A stretch of 64,000 bases of DNA from Micavibrio sp. UBA7657 (GCA_002483465.1 DLHX01000019.1:56304-120303), one strand, 5' to 3'; numbered from the stretch's first letter, positions 41,593 to 50,999 are shown. The notes: a model not told the origin generated them from the letters alone. Numbers and translations are program-made.

Positions 41593-42189
41593 ATGGATTC
41601 CCAATGGCTTAAGACCCAGTTCGCGGCTAATCCCGATAAATCAAAAGCCGGACTGGCTGCTGCGATCGGGCTGGAGCCGCCCGCGATCAGCAAAATTCTC
41701 AATGGCTCGCGCCAGATCAAGGCCCAGGAATATCTACTGATGCGCGAATATTTCGGCCTACCCGTTGATGGCCACAGCGCCGCGCGAAAGACCTACACTG
41801 TCAAAGTACATGACGGGCAGGATGGTCTTTATGACGGCTCGGCGCCGCCGGCTGAGTGGGCAATCCCGTCAACCATCGCCGCCCACGCACCAGGTGAGAA
41901 CGGCAAGACGACCCGCGTTTTCCAGGTTCGTGAAAATCTCATGGAGCCGGAATTCAAGCGCGGCGAACATGTCCTCGTCGATATTTCCGACCGCAAACCC
42001 TCGCCACCCGGCGCGTTCATCATCTCGGACGGTTTCAGCAACATGATGCGTTTTTGCGAATACGCGCCGAAATCAAACGATGGTGAAATCAGGATTTCCG
42101 CCCGGCAAAATGGTTTCCAGCCGCAGGTACTCAAACCCGGCGATTTTATCGTCATCGGGCGCGTCATTGCTAAATTGCAGATGATCTAG
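41593..42189 (+). CDS. S24/LexA-fold regulator lacking catalytic residues
   Basis: A 198-residue repressor-like protein. The N-terminal HTH is GLAAAIGLEPPAISKILNGS; the C-terminal half has the S24 fold (REYF linker, then FQVRENLMEPEFKRGEHVLV and FIVIGRVIAKLQ). In active LexA/CI proteins the motif is D/G-D-S-M-E-P; here it reads ENLMEP, with Leu in place of the Ser, and the usual Lys region reads NMMRFCEYAP. Self-cleavage is therefore unlikely. It probably acts as a simple repressor. Confidence 0.85.
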   Translation: MDSQWLKTQFAANPDKSKAGLAAAIGLEPPAISKILNGSRQIKAQEYLLMREYFGLPVDGHSAARKTYTVKVHDGQDGLYDGSAPPAEWAIPSTIAAHAPGENGKTTRVFQVRENLMEPEFKRGEHVLVDISDRKPSPPGAFIISDGFSNMMRFCEYAPKSNDGEIRISARQNGFQPQVLKPGDFIVIGRVIAKLQMI

Positions 42190-42965
42190 GCGGTTTCTTC
42201 GTCGAACCACGGGAAGGACGCGGCGGCGAAATGCGGGTTGGCGAATTTCCTATCCGCCGCGCCGTAAACCAGCTTTTTCCCATGTAAATCCGTCAACGTG
42301 CCGCCCGCCGCGCGCAGGATCGCTTCCGCCCCAGCCGTGTCCCATTCCGATGTAGGTCCGAGACGCGGATAAAGATCGGCTTTTCCTTCGGCTATTGCGC
42401 AGATTTTGAGGGCGCTGGCGCGTTTTAAAATCTTTTCCACCTTGAAGGCAGAAAGAAATTTATCCATCGCCGCATCGTCAGCGTGATAAAGGCTCGACAT
42501 CACCGTAAGCCCTTCAGCGGGCGCGTGGCGCACATTGATTTTCTTCTCCTTGCCCGTGTCCTCGCTCCAGCGCAAAGCCGTCTCACCGTATCCCGCATAT
42601 AAAACACCAAGCGCCGGGGCATAAACTATACCCATCACTGGCGTATCTTTTTTCACAAGGCCGATATTCACCGTGTAATTTTCACCGCCCGCCATGAATT
42701 CCTTTGTTGCGTCCAGCGGATCGACCAGCCAGAAATATTCATGCGCCGACAGATCCTGCGCCAGCCCGCCTGCGGTTTCCTCTTCTGCGATAACAGGAAC
42801 ATCAGGCATCAGGTCACGCAGACTGCTCGTAATAAATTTTTCAGATTCCCGGTCGGCGGTTGTGACAGGCGAGCCGTCGCTCTTTTCACCAATCGAAGGC
42901 AATTCCAGCATATCGAAATAATTGAGCGTGATCTGCCCCGCGGCCACAGCGATGCGCCGCACCAT
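42186..42965 (-). CDS. cysQ: 3'(2'),5'-bisphosphate nucleotidase CysQ
   Basis: CysQ removes the 3' phosphate of PAP or PAPS, controlling the sulfation/assimilation pathway. Inositol-monophosphatase-fold motifs are VIAEEE (metal ligands), FWLVDPLDATKEFMAGGENY and SEWDTAGAEAILRAAGG. With ATG 42965 the length is 259 residues; TTG 42995, 5 nt after the upstream stop, would give 269. The frame is open much further (to 43364) but that part antisenses or overlaps cysN/C and is not coding. Last gene of cysD-cysN/C-cysQ. Confidence 0.9.
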   Translation of the reverse strand: MVRRIAVAAGQITLNYFDMLELPSIGEKSDGSPVTTADRESEKFITSSLRDLMPDVPVIAEEETAGGLAQDLSAHEYFWLVDPLDATKEFMAGGENYTVNIGLVKKDTPVMGIVYAPALGVLYAGYGETALRWSEDTGKEKKINVRHAPAEGLTVMSSLYHADDAAMDKFLSAFKVEKILKRASALKICAIAEGKADLYPRLGPTSEWDTAGAEAILRAAGGTLTDLHGKKLVYGAADRKFANPHFAAASFPWFDEETA

Positions 42966-42999
42966 GTTGCACAGCGCGCCCGGGTTTTTCAGCAATTGT

Positions 43000-44736
43000 T
43001 CACTTGAAGGCAAGAATCCTGTCTTTCCCGGAGGCTTCGCGTATCGCGGCGTGCTCTTGAATAAAACGCAGGACAGCGTGCACGCATTCCTCCACATTGC
43101 CGTTCTGCGTATCGACCACAAGGTCGGGATTCTCCGGCAACTCATAAGGGGAATCAATGCCGGTGAAGTCTGTAATCTTCCCGGCCCGGGCTTTTTTGTA
43201 AAGTCCTTTCGGATCGCGTTTTTCGCAGGTCGCCAGGTCGGCCTTGATGTAAATCTCATAAAAGCGGCCTTTTGCGGCTTTCCGGGCCTGTTTGCGCCCC
43301 GTGCGGCTTGGCGAGATAAGGGCTGCAATGACAATCGCACCTTTATTGGCCATCTGGGCTGCAATATCGCCTGCGCGGCGGATGTTCTCTTCCCTGTCTT
43401 CAGGAGAAAACCCCAGATCGGCGCTTATGGTGCGGCGGAGTTCGTCACCATCCAACATCTCGACTTTGTATCCCCGGCTGCGCAATTCTTTTTCAGCGGC
43501 TTTGGCGATGGTTGTTTTGCCAGCGCCGGAAAGACCCGTCATCCAAAAAACGCAGCCTTCAGGAACGGAGCCGCTGGAATAATTTCCTGCACCGAGCACT
43601 ATTCCCGCCCCAGCTGCATCCGCATCCGAAAATAAAACGATTTTTTTGCCGGGATCGACAGACTGAAGAGTTTCCGCGCGAAGCGTCAGTTCTGAGAGCA
43701 TGCCTTCATTCTGTTCCACTGAAACAATTTCCGCCCTGAAAGAAGATGTTCCCGTCCTTGCTATATAATTTTCACCGGGAAGCAAAGACTTACTGCGCAG
43801 ACTGAATATTTTTGTCTTAAGCATATGCGAGAGAGCGGGCGCATTATCCGTATGACTGGCAAGCCCACCGCGCCCGGCCGAAATCTGGCGATTCAGCGTT
43901 ATACCCACGGCTTCCCCGGCATGGGCCTCAGTTTTTTCAGGGTCATGCGGCCAGACCGCAACGGATTCTACCTTTGCCGCCTCGGCATAGGGCGCGAACA
44001 GCAATTCATCGCCACGTTTCAGCACGCCGCTTTCAACACGCCCGACAAAAATATGCTGGCCGTGCTCGCGGTAAACATCCTGTACGGAGAAACGTAGCGG
44101 CCCATGAGTCAATACCGCCGGAATATCCAGCTTATCGAACGCTTCGGTAAGAACCGGGCCTTTATACCACGGCATATTAACGCCACGCTCCACGATCATC
44201 TCGCCATTGCGAGCCGAGAGCGGAATAACTGCAAAGGGCGTCAGAATTTTTGAAATTTCGGCAGATATTTTTTCGAAAACATTCGGGTCATAATTCACCA
44301 CGTCCATTTTATTGACCGCGACAATCACCTGAGAGATCCCAACAAGTGATAAAACCTGCGCATGGCGCACGGTTTGCTCCTGCAGCCCGCGTTCTGCGTC
44401 GATCACGAGCACCGCCGCATCAGCCTCAGCCGCACCGGAAAACATATTGCGCAGAAATTCCAGGTGCCCCGGCGCATCGATCAGGACATAGCCGCGCTTC
44501 GCCGTCTTGAACTGCGCCTGCGCCGTATCGATGGTGATTGCCTGATCACGCTCGGCCTGAAATGCGTCCAGCAGGAACGACCATTCCTGTAAACCGCCCC
44601 GGCGCTCGCATATTTCCTTCAGTTCCTCGACGCGCCCCTCGGTGAGAGATCCCGTATCATGCAACAATCGCCCGGCAATGGTGGATTTTCCATGATCGAC
44701 CTCTCCGGTCATGACGACACGCAACGCGGCGCTCAC
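43000..44736 (-). CDS. cysNC: Bifunctional sulfate adenylyltransferase subunit 1 / APS kinase
   Basis: A CysN-CysC fusion (NodQ type) of 578 residues. The GTPase part has GEVDHGKST (residues 11-19), IDAPGHLEFLRNM and NKMD; the APS-kinase part has WMTGLSGAGKTTIAKAAEKE near residue 408 and ends in the kinase lid and EYELP-like PYELPENPD. Together with CysD it makes APS and then PAPS. The GTPase effector wording (ITIDTAQAQF, DAPGHLEFLRN) differs from enterobacterial CysN (DTPGHEQYTRNM), suggesting a divergent branch. Overlaps cysD by 4 nt. Confidence 0.9.
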   Translation of the reverse strand: MSAALRVVMTGEVDHGKSTIAGRLLHDTGSLTEGRVEELKEICERRGGLQEWSFLLDAFQAERDQAITIDTAQAQFKTAKRGYVLIDAPGHLEFLRNMFSGAAEADAAVLVIDAERGLQEQTVRHAQVLSLVGISQVIVAVNKMDVVNYDPNVFEKISAEISKILTPFAVIPLSARNGEMIVERGVNMPWYKGPVLTEAFDKLDIPAVLTHGPLRFSVQDVYREHGQHIFVGRVESGVLKRGDELLFAPYAEAAKVESVAVWPHDPEKTEAHAGEAVGITLNRQISAGRGGLASHTDNAPALSHMLKTKIFSLRSKSLLPGENYIARTGTSSFRAEIVSVEQNEGMLSELTLRAETLQSVDPGKKIVLFSDADAAGAGIVLGAGNYSSGSVPEGCVFWMTGLSGAGKTTIAKAAEKELRSRGYKVEMLDGDELRRTISADLGFSPEDREENIRRAGDIAAQMANKGAIVIAALISPSRTGRKQARKAAKGRFYEIYIKADLATCEKRDPKGLYKKARAGKITDFTGIDSPYELPENPDLVVDTQNGNVEECVHAVLRFIQEHAAIREASGKDRILAFK

Positions 44737-45530
44737 ATGTACCCCCGCGTGCGCAGCAGTTCGAAACTGTCTTCGCTTTCACGGTCCATGGCGCGGCCCG
44801 CGCGCTCGGAAATTTTTGTCGTTTCCAGTTCGGCGATAATTTCATCCAGGCTGGAAGCAGGGCTCTCAACCGGAAAGGTGATGTTGCTCTCGCCCAGCGA
44901 GCGGTAACGTTTTCCTTCCCGTGAAAAATATAGCGGAACACAGGGGATATTTTCCTGCTGCGTGTACCGCCAGATATCGATCTCGGCCCAGTGCAAAATC
45001 GGATGAATGCGCATATGCGCGTCCGTCGGCAACGCTGTATTATATTGATCCCACAGTTCCGCAGGCTGGTTTTTGAAATCCCATGATCCGTCGGTGCGGC
45101 GCGGGGGAAAAACCCGCTCCTTGGCGCGCAACCCCTGCTCGTCGCGGCGGATGCCAACGATAATGCCTTTGAATTTATGCTGCTCCAGCAACGTCTTTAA
45201 GCCTTCCGTCTTACGCGCGGCGCTGCGCGTGGCCGGCTTCAGGCTCTGGTCCATCTCTTCTTCGGGCGGGCATGGATGGCTGATGCAATCCAGTTTCCAA
45301 TCCTTGATCAGCCGGTCGCGGAATTCATAAACCTCCGGCAGCTCCATACCGGTATCGAGCAAAATGACGGGAAACGGTACACGGCCGAAAAAGCTTTTGC
45401 GGACCATCCAGAGAAGTGCGGTCGAATCCTTGCCCATCGACCAGAGCATGCCGAGCGGTCGCACACTCCTGTATGCCTCGCGGAGAATGTAAATGGTACG
45501 GGCTTCCAGCCCGGCGAGAGAGTCTGACAA
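44733..45530 (-). CDS. cysD: Sulfate adenylyltransferase subunit 2
   Basis: CysD transfers AMP from ATP to sulfate. The 265-residue PP-loop protein has LWSMGKDSTALLWMVRK (PP-loop SxGKDS), GIIVGIRRDEQGLRAKERVF and HPILHWAEIDIWRY. The start is TTG 45530; no better start is available in frame and upstream sequence is not homologous. It opens the cysD-cysN/C-cysQ operon, 44 bp after the ugd stop on the same strand, so read-through from ugd is possible. Confidence 0.92.
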   Translation of the reverse strand: MSDSLAGLEARTIYILREAYRSVRPLGMLWSMGKDSTALLWMVRKSFFGRVPFPVILLDTGMELPEVYEFRDRLIKDWKLDCISHPCPPEEEMDQSLKPATRSAARKTEGLKTLLEQHKFKGIIVGIRRDEQGLRAKERVFPPRRTDGSWDFKNQPAELWDQYNTALPTDAHMRIHPILHWAEIDIWRYTQQENIPCVPLYFSREGKRYRSLGESNITFPVESPASSLDEIIAELETTKISERAGRAMDRESEDSFELLRTRGYM

Positions 45531-45574
45531 AGAGGGCCTTTGATAGTGTCCGATTGGACGCAGAAGCTTAAAGA

Positions 45575-46921
45575 TTAGCCGATTTTTTTGGCAGCAACAA
45601 CCGGCGGTGGCAGAACATCAGGACGACCCACAGAGATATAATGGAAGCCTGATTCCCTCATATCGCGGACTTTGTAAATGTTACGAAGATCAATAATACG
45701 TTTAGTCTTCATAACACCCGCTATGCGATCAAGATCCAAAGCGCGGAACTCGTTCCACTCGGTCAGGATGACCAGCGCATCGGCATCCTCGGCGGCCTCA
45801 TACGCATCCTTGCACCATTCGACATTTTCAAGATGCGTGCCTGCATGTTCCATGGCCGCCGGGTCATAGGCGGAAACTTTCGCGCCCTCTTCTTGCAGCA
45901 GCGGGATGATGACGAGGCTCGGCGCGTCGCGCACATCGTCGGTGTTCGGCTTGAACGCAACGCCCAGTATCGCGATTTTCTGTCCTTCAAGATTACCGCC
46001 GCATGATTCAATCACGCGCTGCGCCATGCTGCGCTGACGCTCGGCATTGACCCATACGACAGTCTCAACAATATTCTGCGGCGCGCCGTATTTCTGACCG
46101 ATCTGCGTGAGAGCCAGCGTATCCTTAGGGAAGCACGAACCGCCATAACCGGGGCCGGCATGCAGAAATTTTTTGCCGATGCGTCCGTCAAGACCGATAC
46201 CCTTCGCCACTTCCTGGACGTTCGCGCCGGTCTTCTCGCATAGATTTGCAATTTCATTAATGAACGTAATTTTAGTCGCGAGGAATGCATTCGCCGCGTA
46301 TTTGATGATCTCCGCCGTTTCGGGTGTGGTCACTACCATCGGCGTTTCGTTGATGTAAAGCGGGCGGTAAAGCTCGCGCATCATATCGGCGGCGCGTGTG
46401 GAATCCGTGCCGATAACAACGCGGTCTGGGCGCATGAAGTCATTGATCGCCGCGCCCTCGCGCAGGAATTCCGGGTTCGAGCAGACATCGAATTCGGCTT
46501 TCGGATTATTCGCGCGGATGATTTTTTCAACTTCGCGCGCCGTGCCGACGGGTACCGTCGATTTGGTGACGATCAAAGTATAACCCTCAATCGCGAGCGC
46601 GATTTCCTTCGCGGCTTCGTAAACATACGACATGTCAGCATGACCGTCGTCGCGGCGCGACGGCGTACCCACGGCGATAAATACTGCGTCTGCATCTTTG
46701 ACGGCGCTTGCGAGATCGGTGGTGAAGGAGAGCCTGCCCGCTTTTACCTGCTTGGCGACGAGGTCGTCGAGACCGGGTTCGTAAATCGGGATTTCGCCTT
46801 TTTTCAGGCGGGCGATCTTGTTCTTGTCGCGGTCGATGCAGGTGACATCGATACCGAATTCGGCAAAGCAGGTTCCGGAGACCAGCCCCACATATCCCGT
46901 TCCGACCATTCCTATGCGCAT
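45575..46921 (-). CDS. ugd: UDP-glucose 6-dehydrogenase
   Basis: Ugd oxidises UDP-glucose to UDP-glucuronate for surface polysaccharides. The 448-residue protein begins MRIGMVGTGYVGLVSGTCFA, carries TKSTVPVGTA and SNPEFLREGAAINDFMRPDR, and has the catalytic Cys in GPGYGGSCFPKDTLAL. Standard family length. Its product could be used by the 4-epimerase at 16 kb. It precedes the sulfate-activation genes on the same strand. Confidence 0.95.
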   Translation of the reverse strand: MRIGMVGTGYVGLVSGTCFAEFGIDVTCIDRDKNKIARLKKGEIPIYEPGLDDLVAKQVKAGRLSFTTDLASAVKDADAVFIAVGTPSRRDDGHADMSYVYEAAKEIALAIEGYTLIVTKSTVPVGTAREVEKIIRANNPKAEFDVCSNPEFLREGAAINDFMRPDRVVIGTDSTRAADMMRELYRPLYINETPMVVTTPETAEIIKYAANAFLATKITFINEIANLCEKTGANVQEVAKGIGLDGRIGKKFLHAGPGYGGSCFPKDTLALTQIGQKYGAPQNIVETVVWVNAERQRSMAQRVIESCGGNLEGQKIAILGVAFKPNTDDVRDAPSLVIIPLLQEEGAKVSAYDPAAMEHAGTHLENVEWCKDAYEAAEDADALVILTEWNEFRALDLDRIAGVMKTKRIIDLRNIYKVRDMRESGFHYISVGRPDVLPPPVVAAKKIG

Positions 46922-47004
46922 CTCAAGGCCCCGTTTTTTAAGAACTGGCAGAAACTAGACGATTTTTAACCCGCGCGGAAGGATTTTCTGACCCTTTCCT
47001 TGCC

Positions 47005-47029
47005 AAAAAGGCCTGAAATAAGCCTTTTT
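47005..47029. promoter_or_regulatory. A/T-flanked hairpin between divergent ugd and SapC-like genes
   Basis: AAAAAGGC-CTGAAATAA-GCCTTTTT. It looks like a bidirectional terminator but lies in a divergent promoter region, so it may block interference between the two transcripts or act as an operator. A hairpin with the reverse loop (CTTATTTCA) ends the neighbouring gene at 47961. Confidence 0.5.
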
Positions 47030-47132
47030 TCGCCTTTCCGGCATTTATAAAGGGTCCAAATTCCATTGCCTTTCCGGGGGGCTTTCGCTTAATATCCCTG
47101 ATCGAAACGAACACAACCAAGGATTTTCCCAG

Positions 47133-47939
47133 ATGGCCAAGAAAGATAAGGCACCAGACAGCAAAAAGAAAGAAAACGGCAAGGACGCCGGCGCAGCCAA
47201 AGGCGTGCTTCCTCTCTTTTATACGAAACCGACCCCTCTGGATGCCAAGGCCCATGCCAATCTTTCCCTGCGCAAGAATTTCGGTTTCAATTTCACGGAA
47301 AACGTTAATGCCGTACCGGTCAACCTGATCGAGATGCCGCAGATTTGCCATTTCTACCCGATCGCTTTCGGCCCGGACGAGAACGCTACACCCGTTGCGA
47401 TCCTTGGCCTCCGCGACAATGAAAACCTGTTCTTCGACAAGAAAAGCGGTCGCTGGGAAGACGCAACTTACATCCCCGCTTATATCCGCCGCTATCCGTT
47501 TATTTTCTCGGAAATGCCTACGAAAGATCAGCTTTCGCTGTGCGTCGACATGAGCGATGACGTCGTTGAAAAAAGCGACGCCCAGCCCTTTTTCAATCCT
47601 GACGGAAAGCCGAGCCAGCTCGCGCAGAACGCGCTGGAATTCTGCAAGTCGTATCACGCAGCTGCGCAGCAGACGCAGGAATTCAGTAAAGCAATCGCGA
47701 AGAGCGGCCTGCTGGTTCAACGCGAGGCACAGATCAACGTTACCGGCAACCGCCGCATCAATTTCTCGGGTTTCCGGATCGTTGACGAACAGAAACTTGC
47801 CGATCTCGATGACAAGACGTTCCTCGAGTGGCGCACCAAGGGCTGGCTGCCGTTCATTTACGCGCACCTGTTCTCCGGCGCGCAGTGGCAACGCCTGACA
47901 TATTTGCTGAATCAGCGTCTGACGAAAGAAGCGGCCTAA
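47133..47939 (+). CDS. SapC family protein
   Basis: A 268-residue cytosolic protein. Family features include LRKNFGFNFTENVNAVPVNL, ICHFYPIAFGPDENATPVAI, YIPAYIRRYPFIF and LDDKTFLEWRTKGWLPFIYA. SapC-like proteins were named after a Campylobacter S-layer-related gene; in proteobacteria their function is not established. The N-terminus has an unusual Lys-rich extension (KDKAPDSKKKENGKDAG). Monocistronic: own terminator follows. Confidence 0.85.
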   Translation: MAKKDKAPDSKKKENGKDAGAAKGVLPLFYTKPTPLDAKAHANLSLRKNFGFNFTENVNAVPVNLIEMPQICHFYPIAFGPDENATPVAILGLRDNENLFFDKKSGRWEDATYIPAYIRRYPFIFSEMPTKDQLSLCVDMSDDVVEKSDAQPFFNPDGKPSQLAQNALEFCKSYHAAAQQTQEFSKAIAKSGLLVQREAQINVTGNRRINFSGFRIVDEQKLADLDDKTFLEWRTKGWLPFIYAHLFSGAQWQRLTYLLNQRLTKEAA

Positions 47940-47960
47940 ACCGGGCGTTTCCTCGCGGCG

Positions 47961-47988
47961 AAAAAGCCCTTATTTCAAAAGGCTTTTT
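47961..47988 (+). terminator. Intrinsic terminator after SapC-like gene
   Basis: AAAAAGCC-CTTATTTCAAAA-GGCTTTTTT. Confidence 0.85.
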
Positions 47989-48071
47989 TGTTTTATGTAA
48001 TAGATTCTTGATTCAGGACGGTTACTCGTGGTAACGCTATCGCTTCCGCAGCAGAAAAGGGATTCGAAACA

Positions 48072-48644
48072 ATGGCTAAAGTAGGCGCACAAAGAGCGGC
48101 TGAGCTCACCGGCAGGTCAAAATCCACCATCCAGCGTGCCATGAATAACGGCAAGCTTTCTTATGAAGTCGATCCCAATGGCCGCCGCGTCATTGACGTT
48201 TCTGAACTCGACCGCGCCCTTGGTCTCCGCCAGGCTGGCAGCAGCAGTTTCGATGCCGGTGCCGGCGTCGAGCAGGAACTTGAAAAAGCCTCCGCCATGT
48301 TAGAGACCGAGCGTCTCAAAATGCGCATCAAGATGCTGGAAGACCAGCTCGATACGGCCAATAACCAGATCGCCGACCTCAAGGACCAGCGCGACCTGTG
48401 GCAGAAACAGGCAAGCCAGGTTCTGATCACCAGCCAGTTCAGCCAGAAACAGGCCGAAGAACTCCGCGCCGAACTGAAAGAGCGTGAGGCCCGCGCCCGC
48501 GCCCGGCGCGACCAGATGGAAAAACAGTCTGAAAAGACCGTCAAGAAAATGAAGCCCGGCAATGAAAACGCCCAGGCCCAGGCCGAAGAGGAAAACTTCA
48601 ACTTCAAAGGCCTGTGGAAACGCGTTAAAGGCACCGGTTCATAA
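48072..48644 (+). CDS. HTH DNA-binding protein with long coiled coil
   Basis: A 190-residue protein. The first 50 residues form a helix-turn-helix (AQRAAELTGRSKSTIQRAMN, then RRVIDVSELDRAL) like excisionase or plasmid-associated DNA-binding proteins. Residues about 65-160 are a charged coiled coil (LETERLKMRIKMLEDQLDTA and onward), ending in a basic tail and NFKGLWKRVKG. Such proteins may organise DNA or partition complexes. No mobile-element genes are near. Specific function unknown. Confidence 0.7.
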   Translation: MAKVGAQRAAELTGRSKSTIQRAMNNGKLSYEVDPNGRRVIDVSELDRALGLRQAGSSSFDAGAGVEQELEKASAMLETERLKMRIKMLEDQLDTANNQIADLKDQRDLWQKQASQVLITSQFSQKQAEELRAELKEREARARARRDQMEKQSEKTVKKMKPGNENAQAQAEEENFNFKGLWKRVKGTGS

Positions 48645-48680
48645 TTCCCACTTCGTACCGCGAAATGCTATAATAGGGGC

Positions 48681-49274
48681 ATGAACCTCAGGGTTTTCCG
48701 CTGTGCATTTCTCTGTCTTTTTTTGTGCCTTACCGCTTCTTTCTCAGCGTGGGCGCAGGACACCGCGCCGTCCGACAAGCAAATCCTGCAGGAAACTCTC
48801 AAGAACGCCCCGGCGCAAAATCCCACCCCGGCGCTCGATCCTTACGCGGATCTTCCCGAGGAATATATCGTGGAAGCGCAGAAATATTATGCGCTGTGCG
48901 AAGGCGATGCGTCCTTGTACCTCTATTACAACTGCAAATGCCTGGGCTCAAAATTTCTGGACAAAAGAATAGAGCTCGGCCCCGAAGCGGAGAACACGTC
49001 CATCGTCCTTGATATCAGGGGCGAGTGCGCCGACGCTTCCCGCGCCGCCGGTTACGAGTACGAACAATGCGTAAATAACGGCGCGATGATGCCATATAAT
49101 ATTCCGCTTGAGGAATATTGTGCCTGCTACGCCAATACTTTTGCCAAGCTCTATGAGAAGAACAGTTACGACGGGCCGGGCGCGCGTGTCTTCACGCACT
49201 TTCAGGCGCAGGCTTATCTCACTTGCAAAAACCCTGCACTGGCCGCTAAATTCTGGCCGAACAGGATGAAGTAA
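48681..49274 (+). CDS. Hypothetical exported cysteine-containing protein
   Basis: A 197-residue protein with a signal peptide (FRCAFLCLFLCLTASFSAWA) and a mature part with eight Cys, for example YYALCEGD, YYNCKCLGS, EQCVNN and EYCACYAN, probably forming disulfides in the periplasm. No family recognised. It converges on the acyl-CoA dehydrogenase with a 4-nt gap. Confidence 0.7.
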   Translation: MNLRVFRCAFLCLFLCLTASFSAWAQDTAPSDKQILQETLKNAPAQNPTPALDPYADLPEEYIVEAQKYYALCEGDASLYLYYNCKCLGSKFLDKRIELGPEAENTSIVLDIRGECADASRAAGYEYEQCVNNGAMMPYNIPLEEYCACYANTFAKLYEKNSYDGPGARVFTHFQAQAYLTCKNPALAAKFWPNRMK

Positions 49275-49278
49275 AAAA

Positions 49279-50925
49279 TCAAATGCTGTGGGAACCTTCG
49301 GTAGCAGCGCGGAGATTTCCTTCCGCGAGCGGCAGGATATTCGCAGCAAAGAACAACGACATCTTTTCTTTTTGTACCGCGAAATTCTTGTCAGATTCTC
49401 CACCTGCCTGTTCCGAAACGCGCGCGAGCAATGCACCTCCGGCGATGATGCCGAATGCTTTCAGATAGGGTGCAGACGCCGCAGCAACCAAATCCATTTT
49501 CTTCTCGCCACCAGCTTTGACCATAAAATCAGTGGCTTTCAGCAGTGCCTGTATAGGCGCAGCAAAAGCATCCTTGCGGTTGGCCGGGATTTTCTTCTGC
49601 ATATCATTGATGTAATTTTTTGCCGCTGCGCCGCCATCGCGCAGGATCTTGCGGAAGGCGAGATCGGCCGCCTGAATACCATTCGTGCCCTCATAAATCG
49701 GCAGGATACGCGCGTCTCGGTAATATTGGGCCGCGCCGGTTTCCTCGATGAATCCCATGCCGCCATGCACCTGCACGCCGAGCGACGTGACCTCGCAGGC
49801 CATGTCCGTGCACCATGATTTAACAATCGGCGTCAGCACTTCGACCCTCGCCTGGTCTTTATTATCGAGCGCGACAGCGGCCTCATACACAAGCGCTCTG
49901 CCCGCCTCGATCTGCGATTTCATGGTCAGCAACATGCGCTTGACGTCAGCATGTGCTGAAATCGCAACGCGCTCGCCCGTTGTAAACGATTTGCCCTGCA
50001 CGCGGTCGTTCGCGTAAGCCAGCGCGCGCTGATAGGAACGCTCAGCAATTGCGACGCCCTGCAGCCCGACCGAAAGCCGTGCATTGTTCATCATCGTAAA
50101 CATGTATTTGAGTCCTTCATTCTCCGCGCCGACCAGATACCCGATAGCGCCTGCGAAATCCATGGTCGCGGTGGGTGAGCCGTGAATGCCGAGCTTATGC
50201 TCAAGCCCTATGCATTCAACCGTGTTGCGGCTGTCGTCTTTCAGAAATTTCGGCACGATAAAAAGAGAAATACCTTTCACGTCTTCCGGCGCATTCGTCG
50301 CCCGCGCCAAAACGAGATGAATAATGTTGTCGGTGTAATCATGTTCGCCGTAGGTGATAAAAATCTTCTGGCCGGAAATTTTGTAAGTACCGTCGCCCTG
50401 CTTTTCTGCCTTCGTCCTGATCAACCCAAGATCGGACCCGGCCTGCGGCTCGGTCAAATTCATGGTTCCCGTCCATTCGCCGGAAATCATTTTCGGCAGA
50501 TAGAATTTCTTCTGCTCCTCGGAGCCATGATGATTGATCGCCTCGACCGCACCCTGATTCAGCAGCGGGCATAATCCGAACGCCATATTCGCGCCCTGCC
50601 ACATTTCCTGAACCGGAAAGGCGACAGCGTAAGGCAGCCCCTGCCCGCCGAATTCCGGATCGAACGGCACGGCGTTCCAGCCACCCTCGCAATATTGTTT
50701 GTAGGCCGCCTTGAAGCCTGGGGAGGTCGTCACCGCCCCGTCCTTCAATTTCGCGCTGGCTTTATCCCCTGCCTGGTTGATAGGCGCCAGCACATCCGAA
50801 GCCAGCTTCGCCGCCTCCTCAAAAATGGCTTCCATGGTTGCCTCGTCGACGCTTTCGCTCTGGAAGCCGAGCACGCGGGTCAGGAGGAATTTCATGTCCT
50901 GAACGGGGGGCTGGTAATCACTCAT
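49279..50925 (-). CDS. Acyl-CoA dehydrogenase
   Basis: A 548-residue FAD enzyme of fatty-acid beta-oxidation. It belongs to the large proteobacterial subgroup opening with YQPPVQDMKFLL and containing SGEWTGTMNLTEPQAGSDLG, GISLFIVPKFL, GIHGSPTATMDF and GGMGFIEETGAAQYYRDARI with the late IYEGTNGIQAADL. The family is often nearer 590 residues, so this is a shorter version, missing loop sequence rather than an end. Start ATG 50925 follows GAGAGG. No other beta-oxidation gene is adjacent. Confidence 0.92.
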   Translation of the reverse strand: MSDYQPPVQDMKFLLTRVLGFQSESVDEATMEAIFEEAAKLASDVLAPINQAGDKASAKLKDGAVTTSPGFKAAYKQYCEGGWNAVPFDPEFGGQGLPYAVAFPVQEMWQGANMAFGLCPLLNQGAVEAINHHGSEEQKKFYLPKMISGEWTGTMNLTEPQAGSDLGLIRTKAEKQGDGTYKISGQKIFITYGEHDYTDNIIHLVLARATNAPEDVKGISLFIVPKFLKDDSRNTVECIGLEHKLGIHGSPTATMDFAGAIGYLVGAENEGLKYMFTMMNNARLSVGLQGVAIAERSYQRALAYANDRVQGKSFTTGERVAISAHADVKRMLLTMKSQIEAGRALVYEAAVALDNKDQARVEVLTPIVKSWCTDMACEVTSLGVQVHGGMGFIEETGAAQYYRDARILPIYEGTNGIQAADLAFRKILRDGGAAAKNYINDMQKKIPANRKDAFAAPIQALLKATDFMVKAGGEKKMDLVAAASAPYLKAFGIIAGGALLARVSEQAGGESDKNFAVQKEKMSLFFAANILPLAEGNLRAATEGSHSI

Positions 50926-50999
50926 GGGATAGACCTCTCGGCTGGCACAGGGGTTGCAAATATCCCTGCAGGCGTTTCTTAAACACAGAGTTATTATTC

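Noticed and set aside
42966..43364. N-terminal extension of CysQ to 43364
   Set aside because: The extension lies in another frame of the cysN/C coding region and reads as low-quality sequence; CysQ homology begins at about 42965.
46938..47891. 317-codon open frame on the minus strand
   Set aside because: It is antisense to the SapC-like gene, whose frame shows real family motifs; the minus-strand translation has no recognisable domain.
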